From JBLMXQ01 sp050257855 (lineage in GTDB: Bacteria > Acidobacteriota > Vicinamibacteria > Vicinamibacterales > CAVVIG01): DNA of 64,000 nucleotides. A program made the position numbers and the translations under genes. The notes beneath the pieces are model-generated. The model did no database searches. It saw only the letters and a program-made list of their open reading frames with translations, and had not been told where the DNA came from. Below, piece by piece: positions 8,231 to 17,553 of this stretch. The stretch lies in contig JBLMXQ010000078.1 in assembly GCA_050257855.1 (NCBI GenBank), positions 1-64,000 of the forward strand, given 5' to 3'. Positions within the stretch are counted from its first letter, which is position 1. Every line of letters starts with the position of its first letter.

Positions 8231-8350
8231 AGCTGTCGGCTATTGGTTGTCGGCTCTCGGCTCGGCTGTCGGCTGTCGGCTGTCAGCTTTCGGCTGCGGG
8301 CTGTCGGCTGTCAGCTCTCGGCTTCAGACTGTCGGCTGTCGGCTCTCGGA
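8231..8350. repeat. Degenerate CTGTCGGCT/TCTCGGCT repeat cluster
   Basis: About 120 bp built almost only from GGCTGTC, GGCTCTC, GGCTTTC and similar 7-mers in loose tandem. The same word family recurs in five other intergenic gaps of this window (about 517-535, 32468-32488, 33886-33920, 41201-41269, 43455-43487), in both orientations. Confidence 0.85.
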
Positions 8351-8380
8351 CGCTGCGCGGACGACTTGAAGATAGTCTGG

Positions 8381-8402
8381 CAATCGACAATCCACAATCG
8401 AC
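8381..8402. repeat. CAATCGACAATCCACAATCG word repeat
   Basis: Three AATCGACAATCC-like words in a row, just before the VOC gene. It is unlike the flanking GC-rich sequence. The remainder of the gap to 8527 shows no convincing gene; a weak promoter is possible. Confidence 0.45.
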
Positions 8403-8527
8403 GATGCTATCCTTCCACCCGTCCCTAGCGGGGTCCGCCCGTTCGCAGCCGGGGCCCCTACCCGCGCTCTCGTTCTCGCCGGGCGCACGGATGTAGGCAT
8501 CACGCGAGCACACAACAGAGGTGTGCG

Positions 8528-8929
8528 ATGCCCACGTTCACCAAGCTCACTCCGAATCTCGTCGTTGCCGACGTCGAACGCAGCCTGGCCTTCTACGTCG
8601 ATCTGCTGGGATTCGCCCCTGGCCTCCACGTGCCCGATGCACCGCCCTACGTCTTCGCATCGGTGACGGGCGGATCGGTCGAGATCTTCCTGAACCTGGC
8701 CGAAGCCGTGCTGAAGGACCGTCCCGAGTGGGCCGGCAGGACGGTGCCCTCGCCCGCGAACTCGATGTTCATCGAGATGGAAGGCGTCGATGCGCTGTAC
8801 GACCGGATCTCCGCGCGCGCGAAGGTGGTGATGCCGATCGTGACGCAGTGGTACGGCATGCGCGAGTTCGGCATCGAGGATCCCGACGGTCACGTGATCA
8901 TCTTCGCCGAGCGCGTGCAGCAGCGGTAG
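8528..8929 (+). CDS. VOC (glyoxalase/bleomycin-resistance) family protein
   Basis: Small metalloenzyme-fold protein of 133 residues. It shows the single VOC pattern: TPNLVVADVERSLAFYVDLLGF at the N-terminus, a central acidic VEIFLNLAEA strand, and MREFGIEDPDGHVIIFAE at the C-terminus, which normally supplies a metal-ligand Glu. Substrate cannot be assigned: members include glyoxalase I, dioxygenases and antibiotic-binding proteins. Only a weak AGAGG ribosome site lies upstream. It stands alone between a repeat-filled gap and the convergent UPF0182 gene. Confidence 0.85.
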   Translation: MPTFTKLTPNLVVADVERSLAFYVDLLGFAPGLHVPDAPPYVFASVTGGSVEIFLNLAEAVLKDRPEWAGRTVPSPANSMFIEMEGVDALYDRISARAKVVMPIVTQWYGMREFGIEDPDGHVIIFAERVQQR

Positions 8930-8966
8930 ACGCAGCGGCCCAATCGCCGCGAAGGCGCGGCCAGCG

Positions 8967-11792
8967 TCAGCGCCCGCCCTTCGACAGCTGATCGAGCTTC
9001 TGCTTCAGCGCTTCGAGCTTCTGCCCGGCCTCGCCGAGCCTGCCTTCGGCCGTCAGCTGCTGGTAGTCGGCGAGGTCCCGGGCGGCGCCGGCGATGAGGG
9101 CCTGTATGGCCGGCGCCGTCAGAGCCGGCGCGGCCGACGCAGGCTGCCCGGCCTGCGGCGACGTGAGGACGGCGCCGGTGGGCTGCACGGCGGCCGGCGC
9201 GGCTTCGTTGCCGAACAGCTGCCCGAGCGCCGATTCGAAGCTCGGTCCGTACACGAGGCGGTCCTGCGTCGCGAGCACGACGAGGCGCAGCTCCGGCATC
9301 GGGCTGCGCTCGGCCTGCAGGTAGATCGGCTCGGCGTAGAGGAGCGAGGTGCCGATCGGAATCACCAGCAGGGTGCCGCGCCGCACGTGCGAGCCCTGCT
9401 GGTTCCACAGTGACAGCTGCCCGGACAGCTGCGGGTTCTGGTCGATGCGCGCTTCCACCTGCAGCGGGCCGTCGATGAGCCGCGTCTTCGGGAAGTCGTA
9501 GACGACCGCGGTCCCGTAGTGCGGATCGTCGCTGCGGCCGGCGATCCATCCGATGAGGTTGTTGCGGTTCGCCGGCGTGAACGGGAGAATCTCGACGAAT
9601 TCGAGCGCCTGCTGGCCCGGGAGGCGCATCAGCACGAAATTCGGCTCCATCGGCTCGGTCGCCTGTTCGCCCCGCGCCGTCAGCCCCACCTGGCTCGCGA
9701 CCGTCCAGAGATCCTCGCGGTTGTAGAACGTCTCGGGGTCGTCCATGTGATACAGGCCGTACACGACCCCCTGCATCTTCAGGAGGAGCTCCGGGTAGCG
9801 CACGTGCTTCCGCAGATCCGGCGGCATCGCCGACGCGTCCTTGAACAGCGACGGGAAGATCCCGCGGTAGGCGTTCACGATCGGATCCGAGGGGTCGAAC
9901 ACGTAGAACGTCGTCGTGCCGTTGTAGGCGTCGATGACCGCCTTGACGCTGTTCCGCATGTAGTTGACGCGGTCGCGGTCGAGGCCGTAGTGCCGCGCGT
10001 AGGGGTAGCTGTCCGACGTGGTGAACCCGTCCATCATCCAGAACAGGCGCCCGTCCCCGCTCACGACGATGTAGGGGTCGGGATCGAAGGTGATGAACGG
10101 CGCGAGCGCGTTGACCCGGGCGCGCACGTCCCGGCGCATCAGCAGGCGGCTCTCCGGCGTGATGTCGTCGCTGAAGGGGAGCTTGGCGAGATCGCCGCGG
10201 TCGAGCGCGATCACGAGCCGCCGGAAGAAGCCTCCGAGCACGATGCCGCCGGTGCCATCGTAGGCGGTGAAGTTGTTGGCCTCGCCCTGCGGGTAGTTGA
10301 ACTCCTTCTGCTTCGTCTTGACGTAGACGTCGGTGTCGGTCAGCTCGCCGAAGTAGATCTCGGGCCTCGTGATCCGGATGTCCGGCGCGGTGCTCTCCAC
10401 CGGCATGTTCGACAGAACCAGCCGCGGCAGCCCCTCCGGCGTGAAGCCGTTCACCGGGTTCATCGTCACACCGTAGCCGTGCGTGTAGATCAGCTTCTCG
10501 TTGATCCAGTTGCGGCTGCTCTCGGGCAGCTTCGGGATGCTCAGCTCGCGCGCCGCGAGCATCATCTGCCGCATCTGGCCGCCGATCTCATACCGGTCGA
10601 TGTCGATGTCCGGGAAGTCGTAGTAGGTGCGGATCTCCTGGATCTGCCGGAGGGTGTCCTGGAGCGCGCGCCAGTCCCACAGCCGGATGTTCTGGATCGT
10701 CGCCTGGTTCTGCGCGGGGTCGATGCCGGCGACGCCGCCCGCGGCCGAGAAGTCGTGATGGGAGATCCGGTCGAGCGCGAACGCCACCTGCGTGGCCGCG
10801 ATGTTGTTCGCGATGTACGGCTTCTCGCGCACCAGCTCGTTCGGCTTGACGACGAAGCTCGTGATGTACCAGCCGAACAGGCTGACCCCGAGGTAGCAGG
10901 CGGCCGCCGGGACGGCGGCGGCGGCGAGCCACCGGAGCTTCGGCGACGCCACGGCGTTGGCAATGGCCGCCAGCGCGCCGAGGACGAGCGCGCCGGCCAC
11001 GATCAGCATGCCGGGGATCGTGACGTGCGCGTCGGTGTAGGTGACGCCGGCGAATATGGTGTGGTCGTCGAAGAGGAGGTCGAACCGGCTCAGGTACACC
11101 CGGACCGCAAAGACCAGCAGGAGGACGGCGAAGGCAACCGACAGGCCGCGCCACGTGCCGGTCAACTCCCGCTCGGCGCGCCGGCGGGTCAGCACCTGCG
11201 AGCCGCCGGCGATCATCACGAAGAAGACGCCGATCGCGCACGCGATCACCGCCAGCGTCATCGCCCACCCGGTCAGCAGCTCCCACGCAGGAAGCGTGAA
11301 CAGGTAGAAGGTGACCGGTCGGTGAAAAATCGGGTCCGACGCGGCGTTCGTCGCCGCCGGCGCGTACCAGTACAGCGCCAGAAGCGGCCAGTCGGCCATC
11401 AGGCCCGCGCCGGTGATGAGCGCGATGACCGCGGCTCCGGCGAGCGCGATCGCGCGAAGCGCCGGCTCCAGTGGAAGCCTGAGCGGCTGGCCGTTGATCA
11501 GGACGATGCGCGTGGTCGCCAGCTCGGCGAGCCGCGCGGGCTTCATCGCGAGGAACGATCCGTAGAGCGCGAGGAAGGTGATGAGGGCGAAGAAGCCGAA
11601 GACGACCGCCTGCAGGTTCAGCGTCGTCCAGAAGACGTCGAGGTAGCCGAGCGACTCGAACCAGAGCGCCTCGACGTAGTAGGAGAGCGCCGTCCCGCCG
11701 GCGAGGAGCACGACGGCGACGAGCGCGAAGAGGAAGAGCGCGGGTCCGCGGCGGCGCGGCCGCGCCGGCGGCCAGTCGATCGTTTCAGGCAT
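8967..11792 (-). CDS. UPF0182 family large membrane protein
   Basis: 941 residues. The N-terminal third has about seven hydrophobic helices, starting ALFLFALVAVVLLAGG. The rest is a large, probably extracytoplasmic domain with the family hallmarks NMPVES, NPVNGFTPEGLP, YGYGV-type and YVVSGDGRLFWMMDGF. The C-terminal tail is Ala/Pro-rich and coiled. Function is unknown for the whole family. The ATG at 11792 overlaps the stop of the upstream molybdenum enzyme by 8 bp (ATGCCTGA), so it is translationally coupled to that gene and likely co-transcribed. The frame is open a further 33 codons upstream, but these lie inside the neighbour gene. Confidence 0.92.
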   Translation of the reverse strand: MPETIDWPPARPRRRGPALFLFALVAVVLLAGGTALSYYVEALWFESLGYLDVFWTTLNLQAVVFGFFALITFLALYGSFLAMKPARLAELATTRIVLINGQPLRLPLEPALRAIALAGAAVIALITGAGLMADWPLLALYWYAPAATNAASDPIFHRPVTFYLFTLPAWELLTGWAMTLAVIACAIGVFFVMIAGGSQVLTRRRAERELTGTWRGLSVAFAVLLLVFAVRVYLSRFDLLFDDHTIFAGVTYTDAHVTIPGMLIVAGALVLGALAAIANAVASPKLRWLAAAAVPAAACYLGVSLFGWYITSFVVKPNELVREKPYIANNIAATQVAFALDRISHHDFSAAGGVAGIDPAQNQATIQNIRLWDWRALQDTLRQIQEIRTYYDFPDIDIDRYEIGGQMRQMMLAARELSIPKLPESSRNWINEKLIYTHGYGVTMNPVNGFTPEGLPRLVLSNMPVESTAPDIRITRPEIYFGELTDTDVYVKTKQKEFNYPQGEANNFTAYDGTGGIVLGGFFRRLVIALDRGDLAKLPFSDDITPESRLLMRRDVRARVNALAPFITFDPDPYIVVSGDGRLFWMMDGFTTSDSYPYARHYGLDRDRVNYMRNSVKAVIDAYNGTTTFYVFDPSDPIVNAYRGIFPSLFKDASAMPPDLRKHVRYPELLLKMQGVVYGLYHMDDPETFYNREDLWTVASQVGLTARGEQATEPMEPNFVLMRLPGQQALEFVEILPFTPANRNNLIGWIAGRSDDPHYGTAVVYDFPKTRLIDGPLQVEARIDQNPQLSGQLSLWNQQGSHVRRGTLLVIPIGTSLLYAEPIYLQAERSPMPELRLVVLATQDRLVYGPSFESALGQLFGNEAAPAAVQPTGAVLTSPQAGQPASAAPALTAPAIQALIAGAARDLADYQQLTAEGRLGEAGQKLEALKQKLDQLSKGGR

Positions 11793-13980
11793 ATTGGTTC
11801 GTCGCGGCCGGCAGGCCCCTGGGGACCATCGGCATCGATCGGATGCGGACGCCGGTCGCGTGGAAGATCGCGTTGCCGATGGCGGGCGCAACGCCGACGA
11901 TCGGCGTCTCGCCGGCGCCGGCCGGCCGGATGTCGCGGCGATCGACGAGCACCACGTCTATCCCCGGCAGATCGCTGAATCGCGGCAGCCGGTAGTTCTC
12001 GAAGTGGCCGTTGGTCAGCCTGCCGTCGTCGAAATCGACTGCTTCGAACAGCGCGCCGCCGAGCCCCTGCACGACCGCTCCGGACACCTGGTTGTTCAGG
12101 CCGCCCGGGTTGACGATCGCGCCGCACTCGAAAGCCACGACGATGCGCCGCACGTTCACGCGTCCCGACGGCCGGTCGACTTCGACCTCGGCGCACAGCG
12201 CCGTGTACCCGCCCTTTTCGACGCCGCACGCAAGGCCGCGGCCGCGCCCCGCGCCGTCGGCTGCGAGCGGACGCTGCCAGCCGAACCGGTCGGCGGCCGC
12301 CTTCAGCACCGCGACCAGCCGCGGGTCGGTCAGGTTCTTCAGGCGGAACGCGAGCGGATCCATGCCGATCGCATGCGCGAGATCGTCCATGTGCGACTCG
12401 CGCGCGAAGTGGTTCGCGGTCGCGGCGAGGCCGCGGTACGATCCCTGCCGCAGGGGCGACTTCGCAGGGTGGAACTCGACGTGCCGGTTGGGGACGTCGT
12501 ATGGCGTCTGGATCGCGGACGGGCCGGAGTTGTAGTTGTGGTGTTCCCACGCGGTCAGCGTGCCGTCCTTGCGCACGCCGCCGCGCACGTCGATGACGCC
12601 GGCCGGACGGAAGTAGGCCCAGGCGAATTCCTCCGCGCGGGTCCACACCAGCCTGACCGGCCTGTTCGCCGCGCGCGCGAGCCGGGCCGCTTCGACCGCC
12701 GCGTCGCCCGTGTGCTTGCCGCCGTACGCCGAGCCGGTGTCCGGCACGACGACCCGCACGCGCTCGGCCGGAAGATGGAAGGCGTCCATCAACTCCTGCT
12801 GCACCCCGAACGGACGCTGCGTGCCGGTCCACACCGTCAGGCTGCCGGCGTTCCACTCCGCGAGCGCCGCACGCGGCTCGAGCGGCGCGTGCGCGATGTA
12901 CGCGATGGTGTACTCCGCATCCAGCTTCGCGTCGGCCGCCGAGAGTCCTTCGTCCACCGATCCTTCCACCGTGGGCCGGCTTCGGCCGGCCGGCTCGGTG
13001 TTCGCCTTCAGGTCGGCGAACAGCGTGCGCGCCGAAGCGCCGGACCCGGCGGTCCACCCGGCCTTGATGGCGGCAGCCGCAGCGTCTGCCTGCGCGGCCG
13101 TGGGCGCGGCGACGCCGAGGAATTCGCCGTCGTGCACGACCGTGACGCCGGCCATCCGGTCGGCGGCGCTCGTGTCGACGCGCGCGAGCGTCGCGCCGTA
13201 AGCGGGCGGGCGCACGATGCGCGCATGCAGCATGCCCGGCCGGGTCAGATCCGCCGAATAGCGGTGCCGTCCGGTGACGAAGTCGCGCCCGTTCACCTTG
13301 GGTGCGGCCGTGCCGGCAGTCGTCCAGTCCCTGGGCGCACGAAGGGCGGTGTCTTCGCCGACGGTTGCGACGAGCGGCGAACCCTTCATCAGCTCGCCGT
13401 ACCCGATCGAATGTCCCAGGGGCCCGACGATTCGGCCGCCCTTCGCCGAGAGCGCCGACGCGTCGACCTTCCAGCGCGCCGCGGCCCGCGCGATCAGGAC
13501 GCCCCGGGCCGCCGCCGCCACCTTCCGCAGCTGCAGGTTCATCGTCGGCGTCGTGCGGCTGCCGAACGTGCCCATGTCGAACGGCGTCTTCGCGGTGTCG
13601 GCCATCAGGAGCGTGATGGCGGACATCGGCGCGCCGAGCTCTTCGGCCACGGCCTGGGTCAGCGACGTGCGGATGTTCTGTCCGATCTCGGTCTTGCCGG
13701 TGAACACCGTGACGGCGTCGTTCTCGGCGATGTGCAGCCAGGCGTTCACGGCGGCCGGCAGCCGATCGCCAGCGAACGCGCCGCGGCCGGATTCCTGGGC
13801 GCCCGAGAGCCGCGGCGCGACCAGCAGGACGACGAGGCCGCTGCCGAAGGTCCTCAGGAAGTCGCGCCGGTCGAAGTCGAAGTGATAGCGCGGGTCGGCG
13901 GACAGTTCGTAGCGTTCGAGCTCGATGGGCTGCAGGACGGCCTGGAAACCGTCCCCTGCCGGCGATGGCCGATCAGGCAT
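11785..13980 (-). CDS. Tat-exported molybdopterin-binding oxidoreductase (isoquinoline 1-oxidoreductase beta-like)
   Basis: Large subunit of a xanthine-oxidase-family molybdenum hydroxylase, 731 residues. A twin-arginine export signal RRDFLRTFGSGLVVLLVA lies at about residues 38-60. MoCo-binding signatures include GKTEIGQNIRTSLTQ, the QGLGGALFEAVDF helix, and GAGETP near residue 687, whose Glu is the expected catalytic base. The substrate may be an aldehyde or N-heterocycle; this cannot be told apart here. The gene starts at the ATG overlapping the 2Fe-2S subunit by 8 bp. There is no FAD subunit. Two cytochrome c genes upstream in the same direction suggest that electrons go 2Fe-2S to cytochrome c. 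Confidence 0.92.
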   Translation of the reverse strand: MPDRPSPAGDGFQAVLQPIELERYELSADPRYHFDFDRRDFLRTFGSGLVVLLVAPRLSGAQESGRGAFAGDRLPAAVNAWLHIAENDAVTVFTGKTEIGQNIRTSLTQAVAEELGAPMSAITLLMADTAKTPFDMGTFGSRTTPTMNLQLRKVAAAARGVLIARAAARWKVDASALSAKGGRIVGPLGHSIGYGELMKGSPLVATVGEDTALRAPRDWTTAGTAAPKVNGRDFVTGRHRYSADLTRPGMLHARIVRPPAYGATLARVDTSAADRMAGVTVVHDGEFLGVAAPTAAQADAAAAAIKAGWTAGSGASARTLFADLKANTEPAGRSRPTVEGSVDEGLSAADAKLDAEYTIAYIAHAPLEPRAALAEWNAGSLTVWTGTQRPFGVQQELMDAFHLPAERVRVVVPDTGSAYGGKHTGDAAVEAARLARAANRPVRLVWTRAEEFAWAYFRPAGVIDVRGGVRKDGTLTAWEHHNYNSGPSAIQTPYDVPNRHVEFHPAKSPLRQGSYRGLAATANHFARESHMDDLAHAIGMDPLAFRLKNLTDPRLVAVLKAAADRFGWQRPLAADGAGRGRGLACGVEKGGYTALCAEVEVDRPSGRVNVRRIVVAFECGAIVNPGGLNNQVSGAVVQGLGGALFEAVDFDDGRLTNGHFENYRLPRFSDLPGIDVVLVDRRDIRPAGAGETPIVGVAPAIGNAIFHATGVRIRSMPMVPRGLPAATNQYA

Positions 13981-14428
13981 GGGCCGCCTCCTTGATCGCC
14001 GCAAGGATGCGCGGGTACGTCCCGCAGCGGCAGACGTTCCTGTCCATCGCCTTGACGATTTCCGCGTCCGAAGGGTGCGGCGTGGCGTGGAGCAGTCCGA
14101 CGGCGGCCATGATCATGCCCGGGGTGCAGTAGCCGCACTGGAGCGCCTCGCGCTCGAGGAACGCCTGCTGCACGGGATGAAGCCGGCCGTCGTGCTCGAG
14201 TGATTCGATCGTTGCGATCGAACGGTGCTGCACGAGCGAGGCGCGCGTCTGACAGGACTTCACGGCCAGGTTGTCCACGAGGACCGTGCATGCGCCGCAC
14301 TGCCCTTCGCCGCACCCGTATTTGGTGCCGGTCAGATCCAGACGCTCGCGGAGGACGGAGAGCAGCGTCTCGGTCGGAGCGACGTCCAGGTCGTGCGACG
14401 CGCCGTTCACGAGCAGTGTGATCTTCAT
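13973..14428 (-). CDS. 2Fe-2S subunit of the molybdenum hydroxylase (isoquinoline 1-oxidoreductase alpha-like)
   Basis: 151 residues with the two classical cluster domains. The plant-type site is CGEGQCGACTVLVDNLAVKSC (four Cys), and the helical site is CGYCTPGM plus NVCRCGTYPRI. It passes electrons from the molybdenum centre to the next carrier. It has no export signal of its own and is presumably carried out of the cell with the Tat-tagged partner (inference). Its stop overlaps the partner start by 8 bp. Confidence 0.95.
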   Translation of the reverse strand: MKITLLVNGASHDLDVAPTETLLSVLRERLDLTGTKYGCGEGQCGACTVLVDNLAVKSCQTRASLVQHRSIATIESLEHDGRLHPVQQAFLEREALQCGYCTPGMIMAAVGLLHATPHPSDAEIVKAMDRNVCRCGTYPRILAAIKEAAHA

Positions 14429-14460
14429 GGTTTCCTTACTCCCGCCGCCTCACCGCGCTG

Positions 14461-14505
14461 CGCATCACCCCATCACCCTATCACCCCATCACCCGATCCA
14501 CTCCG
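14461..14505. repeat. CCCCATCACCC simple repeat
   Basis: Four or five CATCACCC/TATCACCCC units between a cytochrome gene and the 2Fe-2S gene. A second cluster of the same words is at 38577-38618. The rest of the 131-bp gap has no gene. Confidence 0.75.
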
Positions 14506-14559
14506 TCTCCATCCTCGATTTCCCCGTGTCACCTTACCCCTTTCGCCGTCCGCGATCAC

Positions 14560-15171
14560 CTATTTGCTGCTGCCGTAGTCCGCTCCGGCGTAGACCTCTT
14601 CGATTCCGCCGGGCACCGTCAACGACGGCGCGCTCGTCGCGTCCGGAATCCGGTGATGCACCGGCCTGAGGTGGCGCAGGTAGGTGACGACGGCGCGCCG
14701 GTCCTCCTCGGTCCAGTTGGAGAAGTCCGCCCACGGCATCACGGTGTGGGAGGTGACGTGCCCGTCGGGAAAGAGGCCGCTCCTCAGCACGCGCTCGAGA
14801 TCGACGTCGGTGCGGCGGCCGATGCCCGTCTCCAAATCCGGCGTGAGGTTGCGGCTGATGAACGTGCCGTTCTGCGTCGCCACTTTTGCACCGCCGGCCA
14901 GATACCGGCTCCAGTCGGGCCCCTGCGCCGTCGGGATCGCGTGGCAGCCGATGCAGCCGGTCGTCATCACAATGTAGCGGCCGCGCTCGGCGAGCGCCCG
15001 CTCCGCGGGGTTGGCGATGTCGTCGACCCCCGGCGTGTTCGGCGCGACGTCCTTCGAGAAGGTCTCCGGCGACGAGACGAAGAACGGCGGGATGAGGTAC
15101 AGGAACGCGAGGAACGCGAGCAGGATCAGCACCGCGAGCACCGTGGCCGTCCGCTTGACCGTCTTGCTCAT
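14560..15171 (-). CDS. Membrane-anchored monoheme cytochrome c
   Basis: 203 residues. An N-terminal transmembrane anchor (ATVLAVLILLAFLAFLYLI) is followed by one heme-binding CIGCH at about residue 80 and a later VMPWADF, which may supply the axial Met. It resembles the gluconate/alcohol-dehydrogenase type of cytochrome subunit. The start ATG overlaps the stop of the upstream triheme cytochrome (TGATG). It probably takes electrons from the molybdenum hydroxylase encoded downstream. Confidence 0.9.
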   Translation of the reverse strand: MSKTVKRTATVLAVLILLAFLAFLYLIPPFFVSSPETFSKDVAPNTPGVDDIANPAERALAERGRYIVMTTGCIGCHAIPTAQGPDWSRYLAGGAKVATQNGTFISRNLTPDLETGIGRRTDVDLERVLRSGLFPDGHVTSHTVMPWADFSNWTEEDRRAVVTYLRHLRPVHHRIPDATSAPSLTVPGGIEEVYAGADYGSSK

Positions 15172-16505
15172 CACCGCCCTCCCTGCCGGGTAATGCCGAC
15201 GTTGCCCGGGAAGAACACGATCGGCGGATCCTGCTTGAGGATCAGCATCCGGAACTTGCCCCAGAGATACAGCGGCAGGATCGGGCGGCGGGGCTTCGGC
15301 ACCTTGTTGTAGACCGGCGGCACGGTCCGCAGGTACGCGACGATGGCGTCGATGTCGTCCGGACGCATGGTCGAGTACGACGGCCAGTCCATCGGGTAGG
15401 GCAGCAGGCGCGTGCCGTCCCGCAGCGTGCCGGCCGTCAGCACGCGTTTGATCTGATCGTCGGTCCAGTTGCCGAGGCCGGTCTCCTTGTCCGATGTCAG
15501 ATTGCCGGTCGGGTAGTCGCCGAACGGCTGGATCTGGATGCGAAGGCCTCCAGCGAGCAGCATGCCCGGGAGCACGTGCTTGTGCTCGTCCATCGGCGAG
15601 TGGCAGAGCGCGCAGCCGATCGTGCTGACGAGATACCGCCCGCGCTTCACGGGGTCCTTTTTCGCCTCGGCCTCCTGCTGCGCGTAGAGCGCTTTGATCT
15701 CGGCCGCGCTCATCTGCCACACGGGCTTGCGCGCCATCGAGACGACGTAGTTGGCGAGATCCCACATCTCGGTGTCGCTGGCCGTGTCCGCGAACGACGG
15801 CATCGGCGTGCCGGCCATGCCGGTGCGGAAGCGGAGGTACACGTCGCGTGCGGTGGATCCGCCGTGGAACGTCCAGGGCTGCGTCAGATCCGCGGCGAAC
15901 AGCGGCTGGCCCCAGTCGTCCGCGAAATCGGTGGCGATCGCGTCGGCGCCGCGGCCGTCGGTGCCGTGGCAGCCGAAGCACTGCAGCTTGTCGTACACCT
16001 GGCGTCCGCGCAGCGTGCTCTCGGGCGACGGCGGTACTGCGGGGCCGAGCGTGACCGGGCGCGGCGGCGTTGTGAACTGCGGCGACAGCGTCTTGATGTA
16101 CGCGACGACCGCCGTGATGTCCTGATCGGAGAGGATGCCCTGCCAGCCGGGCATGGCCGATCCCGGCAGGCCTTCCGTGATCGATCGGACGAGATCGTCG
16201 TCGGTCGGCACGCTGCCGGTTTCGGTCGTGCGGATCTTGTACTTGCCGGTCGTGAAATCGAGCGGGCGCGGGGTCAGCAGCATGGCCGCGGGACCGTCGC
16301 CGCGTCCCGTCTCGCCGTGGCACTCGACGCACTTCGACTCGAAGACGACCTTGCCGCGCGCGGTCGGAGTCCCGGAGGCGGCGGGCGTCGTGGCCGCCTG
16401 CTCCGCGGCGGCGCCGGCCGCTCCCCGCGCGGGCAGCGCGGCGCCCGCGACCAGCAGCGCGGGAAGCGCCCACGCGCGACAGCGACGGTAGTAGGGCCGT
16501 TTCAT
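15171..16505 (-). CDS. Exported triheme c-type cytochrome
   Basis: 444 residues with a signal peptide (AWALPALLVAGAALPARG). Three CXXCH heme sites are seen: CVECH near residue 59, CFGCH in the middle and CALCH in the last third. Each is followed by a Met-containing motif (AMPGW, TPMPSF and RLLPYPMDW). The domain set is that of alcohol- or aldehyde-dehydrogenase cytochrome subunits. I place the start at 16505 because the signal peptide begins there; the frame is open 11 codons further upstream. It is coupled to the small cytochrome downstream and probably belongs to the same electron path to a terminal oxidase. Confidence 0.9.
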   Translation of the reverse strand: MKRPYYRRCRAWALPALLVAGAALPARGAAGAAAEQAATTPAASGTPTARGKVVFESKCVECHGETGRGDGPAAMLLTPRPLDFTTGKYKIRTTETGSVPTDDDLVRSITEGLPGSAMPGWQGILSDQDITAVVAYIKTLSPQFTTPPRPVTLGPAVPPSPESTLRGRQVYDKLQCFGCHGTDGRGADAIATDFADDWGQPLFAADLTQPWTFHGGSTARDVYLRFRTGMAGTPMPSFADTASDTEMWDLANYVVSMARKPVWQMSAAEIKALYAQQEAEAKKDPVKRGRYLVSTIGCALCHSPMDEHKHVLPGMLLAGGLRIQIQPFGDYPTGNLTSDKETGLGNWTDDQIKRVLTAGTLRDGTRLLPYPMDWPSYSTMRPDDIDAIVAYLRTVPPVYNKVPKPRRPILPLYLWGKFRMLILKQDPPIVFFPGNVGITRQGGR

Positions 16506-16551
16506 GAGAGGCATGCCTTGTGAGTGGATCGTCCGCACTGCCGGGCGATCG

Positions 16552-17523
16552 CTACGGCGTCAGCACGATCTTGCCGAATGCGCCCGGCTCCATCACGAGC
16601 TCGTGCGCGCGCGGCGCCTGAACCAGCGGCAGCTCGCGGCCGACGACCGGGTTGAGCGTGCCGTTCTCCAGCCCGGCGACCAGCGCCGCGTGAATCGAGC
16701 GCAGATCGTCCGGCCCGACGTTGAACAGCGTCATGCCGAGAACGGCAGCGTCGCGCGACATCGCCTGGCGCGCGTCGATCTCGACGCGGCCGCGGTTGCC
16801 GACGACGACGACTCGTCCGCGCGGCGCGAGCAGGCCGAGGTCCTTGTCGAGATTCAGGTGCGTGGCCATTTCGACCACGACGTCCACGCCGCGGCCGCCG
16901 GTCGCCTTCCGGATCTCGTCGAGATAGCCGGGCGCCTTGTGGCTGACGACGAAGTCGGCGCCGTGCTCCCGGGCGGCGTCCATGCCCCGGTCGGTCCCGC
17001 CGGTGCCGATGACGAACATGCCCTGGGCATGGGCCAGCTCCACGGCCGCGAGGCCCACGCCGCCCGTGGCGCCGTGCACGAGGACCGTTTCCGCCGGCCG
17101 TGCCGCGGCGCGGTGGAACAGGGCGCGGTACGCGGTCGCGTACGGCACGCCGAGCGCGGCGCCCTGCGCGAACGACACGCGGTCGGGCAGCGGATGCACC
17201 TGCGCCAGCGTGCAGACCGCGCGCTCCGCGTACGTGCCGTGCTGTCGATCGGCCGTGCCGATCACGTACACGCGATCGCCGGCCGCGATGCCGGCGATCC
17301 CGTCGCCGATCGCTTCGACCACCCCGGCCGCGTCCGAGCCGGGCGTGTACGGCAGCGGGGGCGTGTGCGCGTACGTGCCGGTCCGGATGTACGAATCGAC
17401 CGGGTTGACGCCCGCAGCCTCGATGCGGACCACCACCTGTCCGGGTCCCGGTGCCGGATCCGGCACCTTCGCGAGCTGCATCACGTCGGGATCGCCGAAC
17501 TGACGAACGAGGATCGCCTGCAT
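16552..17523 (-). CDS. NADPH:quinone reductase-like MDR-family oxidoreductase
   Basis: 323 residues of the zinc-independent medium-chain dehydrogenase type (zeta-crystallin/QOR). The catalytic domain AAGVNPVDSYIRTG is at residues 36-49, and a Rossmann fold starts at HGATGGVGLAAVELA. The conserved LPYTPGSDAAGVV block is present, and the Cys/His zinc ligands of true alcohol dehydrogenases are absent. It likely reduces quinones or other activated carbonyls with NADPH. It lies just ahead of the cytochrome genes in the same direction, 46 bp away, and is divergent from ispG with only 30 bp between the two start codons. Confidence 0.93.
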   Translation of the reverse strand: MQAILVRQFGDPDVMQLAKVPDPAPGPGQVVVRIEAAGVNPVDSYIRTGTYAHTPPLPYTPGSDAAGVVEAIGDGIAGIAAGDRVYVIGTADRQHGTYAERAVCTLAQVHPLPDRVSFAQGAALGVPYATAYRALFHRAAARPAETVLVHGATGGVGLAAVELAHAQGMFVIGTGGTDRGMDAAREHGADFVVSHKAPGYLDEIRKATGGRGVDVVVEMATHLNLDKDLGLLAPRGRVVVVGNRGRVEIDARQAMSRDAAVLGMTLFNVGPDDLRSIHAALVAGLENGTLNPVVGRELPLVQAPRAHELVMEPGAFGKIVLTP

Positions 17524-17553
17524 GGCCGGATGCTATCATGAGGATTCCATCCC

